Part shown: piece after piece, positions 5,821-9,993 of the stretch | Layout: every line of letters starts with the position of its first letter | Numbering within the stretch: position 1 is the stretch's first letter | Origin: an uncultured Clostridia bacterium | GTDB taxonomy: Bacteria > Bacillota > Clostridia > RGIG6154 | Assembly (NCBI GenBank): GCA_934446135.1 | Contig: CAKSDT010000065.1 | Coordinates: forward strand, 1 to 9,993 | Length of the DNA stretch: 9,993 bases | Reading direction: 5' to 3' | Program-made: the position numbers and the translations under genes | Notes under the pieces: generated by a model | The model's database searches: none | Told to the model about the DNA's origin: nothing | What the model saw: the letters and a program-made list of their open reading frames with translations, nothing else

Positions 5821-7226
5821 AAAAAATAATAAAATTCAGCGTCTTCCGAGGTTTTTGTAAATCCGGCAGATATAATCATCATTTCTGATGCCTTATTTTC
5901 CTTAAAACATTTTGCTCTAAGTTTGACATTCAGGTTTTTCTCTGCCCAATTGCAAATCAATTTATATGCTTTTTTTCCGATGCCTTTTCCCTGGTTTTCT
6001 TTTTTCAGTCTTATTCCGACTTCTGCAAATCCGTTATAAGTGAAATTATAAACTATAACTTCACCCAAAAGAACGGAAGAAACATTCTTTTCACGGACAG
6101 CAAGGCTCATTCCTTCACCTATAGAAAAATCAAACTCGAGAATATCATAGAAAGTATCATCTGTAATATTTCCGGTTATTTCAGGATCTTCTCTGTAATC
6201 GTATCCCCAAAGTCTGTTATTATCTATATCTGTGCATAACTCCCTGTAATCTTTTTTATCATTTTCAGTTATTTTACTTAATACAAGTCCGTCAGAAATT
6301 ATAGTCGGTATTTCTTCTAATCCGTAAAGAGGCGAATTAATTTTAACAAGATACTTATTGACCATTTTTATCGGATGATACCGAGTCTTAGACACTCTTA
6401 GTCCTTCGTCACCCGAATCATCCTCCCGATTAACGAACTTAATCTGCGGATATTTTTCCTTAACATATTTCATAAAACTGTTAAATGTAACAGGATACAC
6501 TCCTTCATACTTCGTAAGTGCCTTTTCGATATGAATTATAAAATTTTCATTCTGTATCTCCCCAACCGTAAATGAAACCGGTCTATTATCAATGAAAATC
6601 GAGCCTCCTATAAGCCCTAAATTCAAAAATTCATTCATAAGTTCTAAAGTATGCAAGTATTCCTCGTTTTCTTCATAACCTTTGTCAGGATGCTCCTTTG
6701 CATAGCCAATAAGCATTTCTCTTATTTTGGGGATATCTTCCCGATTTACCGTCCTAAAATCAGGCTCTCCGTAGAGTTTTTTAAATTTATTGATATGATT
6801 CCTCTGACCACTGAATTTTTTCCCTTTAAATTCACAGATTTCGTCTATATCATATATATAATCGCTCCACTTACGCTCATAGTTGAACATAAGATTGCTA
6901 AAATTCTTGCTGTTCTTAATTTTTTCAAGAATTTCATCCGTGACCCCGTAAAATTTAAGTGGAAAATTATTTTTATTAACATATTCTAAAATTTGTGTTT
7001 CGGCTTTTTCTTCATTTCCTCCGTACGGATATGAAAAAGCAGGCTCCCCCAATATTTCCTGTGACGAGATAAAACTCCCCTCTGCTTCGCAGAACATAAG
7101 ATTTACGCCCTTATTCCACATATAAAAACTGCCGATAGAAATATCATTTACATTGTAGGGACAATCGGAAATAATATTTGAATATTTTTTTAACGCATCT
7201 TCTGAATATTTTTCAAAATTAAGCAT
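5811..7226 (-). CDS. DUF2156 (MprF C-terminal-like) domain fused to GNAT acetyltransferase
   Basis: The 471-residue product has no membrane segment or signal peptide. Residues about 1-290 match the DUF2156/LPG_synthase_C family, which has a double GNAT-like fold. In MprF this domain transfers an amino acid from aminoacyl-tRNA to phosphatidylglycerol. Visible marks are FSGQRNHINKFKK (138-150), GLIGGSIFIDNRPVSF (204-219) and FVNREDDSGDEGLRVSK (264-280). Residues about 312-471 form a GNAT N-acyltransferase whose acetyl-CoA loop is QGKGIG (412-417), ending in the usual ASEMMIISAGF helix-strand. The acceptor of neither domain can be deduced. Being soluble, the protein is unlikely to be a true lipid lysyltransferase. 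The ATG start has GGAAGG 4 bases upstream (7231-7236), and a clear promoter lies at 7257-7286. The gene is monocistronic and convergent with spoIIP. Confidence 0.85.
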   Translation of the reverse strand: MLNFEKYSEDALKKYSNIISDCPYNVNDISIGSFYMWNKGVNLMFCEAEGSFISSQEILGEPAFSYPYGGNEEKAETQILEYVNKNNFPLKFYGVTDEILEKIKNSKNFSNLMFNYERKWSDYIYDIDEICEFKGKKFSGQRNHINKFKKLYGEPDFRTVNREDIPKIREMLIGYAKEHPDKGYEENEEYLHTLELMNEFLNLGLIGGSIFIDNRPVSFTVGEIQNENFIIHIEKALTKYEGVYPVTFNSFMKYVKEKYPQIKFVNREDDSGDEGLRVSKTRYHPIKMVNKYLVKINSPLYGLEEIPTIISDGLVLSKITENDKKDYRELCTDIDNNRLWGYDYREDPEITGNITDDTFYDILEFDFSIGEGMSLAVREKNVSSVLLGEVIVYNFTYNGFAEVGIRLKKENQGKGIGKKAYKLICNWAEKNLNVKLRAKCFKENKASEMMIISAGFTKTSEDAEFYYFLRV

Positions 7227-7256
7227 AAAACCTTCCTTTTTATTCGATATAATTAG

Positions 7257-7286
7257 ATTGTATCATATTCCAGATAATTATGTCAA
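7257..7286 (-). promoter_or_regulatory. Sigma-A promoter of the DUF2156-GNAT gene
   Basis: On the minus strand TTGACA (plus 7281-7286) and TACAAT (plus 7257-7262) are 18 bases apart. The -10 is preceded by TGA, an extended -10 (TGATACAAT). Transcription should start near 7250, about 24 bases before the ATG. Confidence 0.82.
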
Positions 7287-7432
7287 TGATTTTAAACTTA
7301 TTAAAAATACTTGCATTTTTGGTAGGGCCTTTACGAAGCAACCCTTTTTTCTCACGATGATTTTTCCTTAGCATATGAGTTAATAGCAATACTAAATATA
7401 TTTGATTTCTATAAATTATATTGATTAACATA
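7287..7432. other. Gene-free stretch holding the left copy of an 18-bp repeat
   Basis: No convincing gene is seen between the DUF2156-GNAT promoter and the XRE promoter. The stretch contains the left 18-bp repeat (7356-7373). A minus-strand frame through it (7240-7461) gives a low-complexity 73-residue peptide with no ribosome binding site, and I do not consider it a gene. Confidence 0.6.
7356..7373 (+). repeat. 18-bp direct repeat, left copy
   Basis: GATGATTTTTCCTTAGCA occurs here and, identically and in the same orientation, at 8627-8644, a distance of 1271 bp. The matching bases stop at both edges. The pair brackets the XRE gene and the MarR gene. Confidence 0.85.
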
Positions 7433-7461
7433 TTGACACATTGCTCCCGATGTGTTAACAT
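7433..7461 (+). promoter_or_regulatory. Sigma-A promoter of the XRE gene with operator-like dyad
   Basis: TTGACA (7433-7438) and TAACAT (7456-7461) are 17 bases apart. The spacer is almost wholly a dyad: ACACAT (7436-7441), 8 bases, ATGTGT (7450-7455). A second copy of TTAACAT (7425-7431) lies 30 bp before the one at 7455-7461. A protein bound here would block polymerase, so autorepression by the downstream XRE protein is the simplest inference. The start near 7468 leaves a leader of about 50 bases. Confidence 0.72.
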
Positions 7462-7518
7462 TTAGTGTAGTTCTATACGGGGTATACAAAAATAAATACA
7501 AGAGGAATGTGACAAATT

Positions 7519-7872
7519 ATGTTTAACGAAAGACTAAAATATTTAAGAAAGAAAGATAGATATACCATAAATGATTTGGTTGAATTGTATAACAACAGAT
7601 TTAGTGGAAATTTAACTGCAAACGAATTAAGTGCATATGAAAGTGGAAGTGCAATACCTGTATACACAATTGTATTAAACCTTTCAAATCTTCTTAATGT
7701 ATCTGTGGATTATTTAACTTGCAATAATAATTCAGAAGATATCGTGTTTAATGCTGATAAAAATATCATTGTTTATAATAAAAACGGAAAGATAATCAAA
7801 AAGAAGATATCTGAAGAACAAATGTACATGCTTACTTCTATGGTAAATGCAATTCCTGAGTGCAGAAAGTAA
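7519..7872 (+). CDS. XRE-family helix-turn-helix regulator
   Basis: The 117-residue product has an N-terminal Cro/CI-type HTH domain (about 1-67). Helix 1 is MFNERLKYLRKK and helix 2 is TINDLVELYNNRF. The turn and recognition region is LTANELSAYESGSAIP (32-47), and the domain closes with VLNLSNLLNVSVDYLT (52-67). The C-terminal 50 residues are Asn/Lys-rich with a short predicted helix and match no sensor domain I know. The start is ATG 7519. The only ribosome binding site candidate (GAGG, 7502-7505) is 13 bases away, which is long, so translation may be weak. The in-frame ATG at 7507 is followed at once by TGA and is excluded. Its promoter contains a palindrome that it may bind itself. Targets are unknown; the neighbouring MarR-MATE genes are candidates by position only. 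Confidence 0.85.
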   Translation: MFNERLKYLRKKDRYTINDLVELYNNRFSGNLTANELSAYESGSAIPVYTIVLNLSNLLNVSVDYLTCNNNSEDIVFNADKNIIVYNKNGKIIKKKISEEQMYMLTSMVNAIPECRK

Positions 7873-7880
7873 ATTTCAAA

Positions 7881-7920
7881 ATATAACTTAAATATAACTT
7901 AATATAGTTTAAATATACCT
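7881..7920 (+). repeat. Phased short direct repeats after the XRE gene
   Basis: ATATAACTT begins at 7881 and again at 7892. Variants ATATAGTTT (7902) and ATATACC (7913) follow. The steps of 11, 10 and 11 bp match the helical repeat, so the same face of the DNA is presented four times. The first unit starts 8 bases after the XRE stop codon. Confidence 0.6.
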
Positions 7921-7984
7921 ATTATAAAACTTCTGGTTATATTAAAAACCAACACCAATATAAATGACAGAATATATATGTCGG

Positions 7985-8031
7985 ATGCCGTTACCCTTTT
8001 ATCAAATATAATCCATAATAAAGTACGGCAT
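7985..8031 (+). promoter_or_regulatory. Inverted repeat flanking a TATAAT box
   Basis: ATGCCGT (7985-7991) and its exact inverse ACGGCAT (8025-8031) are centred 40 bp apart. A perfect TATAAT (8007-8012) sits in the middle. No good -35 exists at 16-18 bases. This could be a paired operator around a weak promoter, or a chance 7-bp pair. Confidence 0.4.
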
Positions 8032-8046
8032 GATAAGGAAGCAATT

Positions 8047-8084
8047 TTCCGTAAGGCTTAGAAAAGGTCTTGCGGAATTTTTTT
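8047..8084 (+). terminator. Strong intrinsic terminator between XRE and MarR genes
   Basis: TTCCGTAAGGCTT (8047-8059) pairs with AGGTCTTGCGGAA (8065-8077) over 13 positions, allowing G-U pairs, around a 5-base loop. Seven T residues follow (8078-8084). It lies 175 bases after the XRE stop and 95 before the MarR start, so it may end the XRE transcript or act as an attenuator in a long MarR leader. Confidence 0.85.
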
Positions 8085-8099
8085 ATCGGTAACAAACTC

Positions 8100-8128
8100 T
8101 TTCGGCGGAGCAAATTCGCCGATAAAAT
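8100..8128 (+). promoter_or_regulatory. Candidate MarR promoter with palindromic operator
   Basis: TAAAAT (8123-8128) is a good -10. At 17 bases upstream only TTTCGG (8100-8105) is found, a poor -35. The spacer is filled by the dyad TCGGCG (8102-8107), 9 bases, CGCCGA (8117-8122), which is the size and position expected of a MarR-family autoregulatory operator. As RNA the same bases form a short hairpin, and bases 8119-8127 could instead pair with TTTTATCGG at 8081-8089, overlapping the terminator's T tract. Confidence 0.5.
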
Positions 8129-8179
8129 TAAAAATGATCTTTATTTTTTGTTCTTAGTTTTAAGACCGAGGAGGACATT

Positions 8180-8605
8180 ATGAATATTAAAGCACAGATT
8201 AAAGAATATTGCTCATATCTGCACGAATGGAATGCATCGTATGAAGAATATGCAAAATCGGTTGGCTTGTCATTCACGAGTTTATCTATTTTAAGTGCTG
8301 TTTACGGTATGGAAAACTGTACGCAAAAAAAACTGTGTGAAAGTTGCTTTTTGCCAAAACAAACCGTAAATGCCGCTATTACAGCGTTTTATAAAAGTAG
8401 CTGGATAAGGCTTGAAGAACTGCCGGAGGACAGGCGTAACAAGACAATTCACTTTACAGATGCCGGACTTAAAGAAACTGAAAAAATTTTGAGCAAAATC
8501 CGTGAAAGCGAAGAAAATTCAATGAAAGCATTATCTGATGAAGAACACAGAATTTTGCTTTCGGAAACAAAACGCTATATAAGAGGTTGTAAAATAAAAG
8601 GGTAA
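8180..8605 (+). CDS. MarR-family transcriptional regulator
   Basis: The 141-residue product has the length and layout of MarR dimers: an N-terminal helix pair, a winged helix (about 46-100) and a C-terminal dimer helix (about 97-140). The recognition helix is LPKQTVNAAITAFYKS (58-73). The wing is LPEDRRNKTIHFTDAG (81-96), with the usual Asp-Arg-Arg. Five cysteines (11, 47, 53, 56, 137) are notable, and C53 and C56 sit in the helix before the recognition helix, so thiol sensing is possible but unproven. AGGAGG (8169-8174) lies 5 bases before the ATG. The gene directly precedes a MATE efflux gene, and MarR repressors commonly control adjacent drug pumps. Since that pump is now broken, the regulator may have lost its main target. 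Confidence 0.92.
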   Translation: MNIKAQIKEYCSYLHEWNASYEEYAKSVGLSFTSLSILSAVYGMENCTQKKLCESCFLPKQTVNAAITAFYKSSWIRLEELPEDRRNKTIHFTDAGLKETEKILSKIRESEENSMKALSDEEHRILLSETKRYIRGCKIKG

Positions 8606-8621
8606 AAGCCTTTTATTTTTT
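8591..8621 (+). terminator. Hairpin at the end of the MarR gene
   Basis: AAAATAAAAGG (8591-8601) and CCTTTTATTTT (8609-8619) form an 11-bp stem with a 7-base loop, followed by two more T residues. The MarR stop codon (8603-8605) lies in the loop. The stem is A/T-rich, so termination may be partial, as would suit readthrough into a pump gene. Confidence 0.6.
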
Positions 8622-8626
8622 AGTAT

Positions 8627-8644
8627 GATGATTTTTCCTTAGCA
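8627..8644 (+). repeat. 18-bp direct repeat, right copy
   Basis: This is identical to 7356-7373. It sits between the MarR terminator and the point where recognisable MATE sequence begins (about 8655), which is where the missing N-terminal half of the pump would have ended. Confidence 0.85.
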
Positions 8645-9473
8645 ATAGTCCCAAAAACGAACTATATATTGCGGTTTTTGATATGGGGCTTTTCAATACC
8701 GCTGTTGCAACAGGTATAGGCTATGCTTTTCCGTCTGTGGCAAGTTTGAGTTTCTTTTGTGCAAACCGCAAACAGGTGCTATATACTGTAAAGCCGAAAT
8801 AGAGATTAAAAACTATACTTCATTCCTGCGCCAATGGCTCATCGGAAATGGTAAGCGTGCTTGCATTTTCGGTTATAACGATACTGTTTAACCAAATTTT
8901 AATGAGTATATCAGGCACGGACGGTGTGGCATCATTAAGTATTATTTGGTATGCACAGGGACTGTTCGGAGGATTGTTCAGAGGTTATATCAACGGAATA
9001 TCCTCTATTGTCAGCTATAACTTGGTAAATATGATAACCAGCGGTTGTCAACGTTATTTGGTATCAGTGTTTGGGTTCTCGGAATTACCGCAACTATCAT
9101 AACGCTTATAAGTTATTTACTCGGAAAAAATGTTATTTTGATCTTTTCAAAAGGGAATGCCAATGTAGCCAATATTGCTCTGCACGGTTTCAGAATCGTT
9201 GCTACAAGTTTCATTATGATGGCGTACAATGTCTTTTCGTCCGGGTGGTTTACCGCACTTAATGACGGAAAGACCTCGGCAATACTGTCATTTTGCCGCA
9301 CCATTGTATTTATGGTTGTACCAGTGCTCATATTGCCGAATATATTGGGAATAGACGGTGTTTGGCTTTACATAACGGCCGGCAAATTTTTCAGTATTGC
9401 AATGAGTGTATATTATTTTGTCAAATACAAAAAATTGTGGAGTGAAAAGGCGGTTATAAAAACAGCCATATAA
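8645..9473 (+). pseudogene. MATE-family multidrug efflux pump, truncated and frameshifted
   Basis: MATE proteins are 12-helix Na+ or H+ antiporters of about 450 residues that export cationic drugs. Only about 270 residues remain here, from roughly helix 5 or 6 to the C terminus. They read NELYIAVFDMGLFNTAVATG, then NGSSEMVSVLAF, GTDGVASLSIIWYAQ, SGWFTALNDGK and GIDGVWLYITAGKFF. About 170 N-terminal residues are absent. An in-frame TAG interrupts the frame at 8800-8802. A one-base loss near 9025 shifts it: SYNL before the site continues as KYDNQRLSTLFGISVW in the next frame from 9027. Putting the frames together restores a normal MATE C-terminal half, so decay is recent. It lies downstream of the MarR gene in the same direction and was presumably its regulatory target. 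The missing N-terminal half is not elsewhere in the window. Confidence 0.9.
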
Positions 9474-9561
9474 AAGCGGAATTTATTCAGGGATAATTTA
9501 ACATCTGTGCAGTTGTCGTTCTCCGCCTTTCCCAAAATTGAATGTCGGTATAATTAATTTT

Positions 9562-9566
9562 GGAGG
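9562..9566 (+). promoter_or_regulatory. Ribosome binding site deciding the start at 9574
   Basis: GGAGG lies 7 bases before the ATG at 9574. A TTG at 9538 would extend the frame by 12 codons, but those codons run through this site and have no ribosome binding site of their own. A TATAAT at 9549-9554 is so close that it would start transcription at the ribosome binding site, so I do not assign it as a promoter. Confidence 0.75.
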
Positions 9567-9573
9567 TAATAGA

Positions 9574-9860
9574 ATGAACTTTACAGAAGAACAAAAAGAA
9601 TATATAACGCATTGCTTTGACAGTTATTGCACAATTGTGGATAACCATTGTGCAAAAAGTTTATACCGTGGACTGGATAGGCAAATTAAGCGTAATATTG
9701 CAAAACTTGATGAATTTACGCAGAATATTCAGAGCAATACAGCCAATGCGATACATACCCGATTCTATAATATCAATTTGCAATTTTCGGAAATGTTTCA
9801 GTGTGAATGATTATTGTTTTGGGCAGGCAATATCAACGCTGACGGACAAGCAAGGGTAAA
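9574..9860 (+). pseudogene. Degraded sigma-70-like regulator of mobile-element type
   Basis: The frame from ATG 9574 to the TGA at 9808-9810 gives 78 residues that begin MNFTEEQKEYITHCFDSYC and continue with a basic RGLDRQIKRNIAKLDEF stretch. This resembles the N terminus of the small sigma-70-like regulators carried by clostridial conjugative transposons. The next frame carries FSVND (from about 9796) and then GQAISTLTDKQ before a TAA near 9857. That fits the start of a sigma region 4 helix (the ALSxLPxKQREVIL pattern). Reading across one frameshift near 9780-9800 therefore restores part of one protein, while the HTH itself is missing. The relation is judged from memory of the family, and a short unrelated intact protein of 78 residues cannot be excluded. 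Confidence 0.5.
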
Positions 9861-9993
9861 GAAGACGGATACAAACTCTATGTTGGAAGAACATCATGGG
9901 CATTAAAATCTATAGGTGGTGAAAATAAGAAAATATAGTGGGATTCAAGTGAAATTAATAATTCAATAAAATAACATAAATATTTAAACGACG
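9843..9993 (+). pseudogene. Unrecognised coding fragment at the window's right edge
   Basis: The frame 9843-9938 reads GYKLYVGRTSWALKSIGGEN and ends in TAG. Past the stop the same frame continues as WDSSEINNSIK before a TAA. In another frame just upstream, NINADGQARVKK (about 9825-9860) also looks coding. The pieces look like one broken protein, but I do not recognise the family, no start or ribosome binding site is visible, and the window ends shortly after. Confidence 0.3.

Larger units (their letters stand above)
7873..8179 (+). other. 307-base non-coding region between XRE and MarR genes
   Basis: No gene is seen here. In order, the stretch holds phased ATATAACTT-type repeats (7881-7920), a short TGGTT/AACCA hairpin near 7930-7950 and an ATGCCGT/ACGGCAT inverted pair around a TATAAT (7985-8031). 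A strong intrinsic terminator follows (8047-8084), then a TCGGCG/CGCCGA dyad in front of a -10-like TAAAAT (8102-8128). This is much more structure than a simple spacer needs. Confidence 0.75.

Noticed and set aside
6651..6989. Plus-strand 112-residue open frame
   Set aside because: It is antisense to the well-supported DUF2156-GNAT gene, with no ribosome binding site or recognisable motif.
7240..7461. Minus-strand 73-residue open frame
   Set aside because: It has no ribosome binding site and a composition typical of A/T-rich noise. It crosses the promoters of both the DUF2156-GNAT and XRE genes.
7473..7667. Minus-strand 64-residue hydrophobic open frame
   Set aside because: It lies antisense to the XRE gene start, and its hydrophobic composition is what the reverse complement of Asn/Lys/Glu-rich coding produces.
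9113..9331. Minus-strand 72-residue open frame
   Set aside because: It is antisense to the MATE C-terminal half, where the plus frame is clearly the coding one.
9478..9530. MATE gene terminator from AAAAGCGGA and TCCGCCTTT
   Set aside because: The arms need a bulge and enclose about 35 bases, and no T tract follows.
1..9993. CRISPR array, rRNA genes, transposase, toxin-antitoxin pair
   Set aside because: I looked on both strands and found no regularly spaced identical repeats, no rRNA motifs and no DDE, HUH or recombinase signatures. The XRE gene has no partner toxin beside it.

Overview
The window is AT-rich, with short intergenic gaps, strong AGGAGG-type ribosome binding sites and several near-consensus sigma-A promoters. 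It carries a stage II sporulation protein P and a bacterial-type RqcH. Together these point to a spore-forming low-GC Firmicute of the class Clostridia. The genus cannot be told from the sequence.

Bases 1-4700 look like stable chromosomal backbone. A minus-strand tRNA-Asp/tRNA-Val pair has its own near-perfect promoter (1-211). Divergent from it is rqcH (289-1980), the factor that adds C-terminal alanine tails to stalled nascent chains. Convergent with rqcH is a two-gene minus-strand operon (4432-1977): an exported protein with a copper-amine-oxidase-N (stalk-type) domain, translationally coupled (TGATG) to a tandem HD-domain protein related to YfbR-type nucleotidases. The two transcription units meet in a 4-bp overlap lying in the loop of a 12-bp palindromic terminator. 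The leader of the minus operon is the frameshifted remnant of an AraC-type DNA-binding domain.

Bases 4690-7290 hold spoIIP (4769-5788), read from a region back to back with the operon promoter. It converges on a cytoplasmic fusion of a DUF2156 (MprF C-terminal-like) domain and a GNAT domain (7226-5811).

Bases 7290-9993 look like accessory DNA in decay. They contain an XRE-type regulator with a palindrome inside its promoter and a 307-base gap holding phased repeats, a strong terminator and several dyads. After these come a MarR regulator, a MATE efflux pump that lacks its N-terminal half and carries an internal stop and a frameshift, and broken pieces of what resembles a mobile-element sigma-70-like regulator, followed by an unrecognised fragment. 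An exact 18-bp direct repeat brackets the XRE-MarR block. Its right copy abuts the truncated MATE gene, which suggests a rearrangement junction.

I see no CRISPR array, transposase or rRNA gene. No wholly new system is evident. The points most worth following are the repeat-bracketed regulator block, the structured MarR leader, the AraC remnant serving as an operon leader, and the degenerate N-terminal HD domain.
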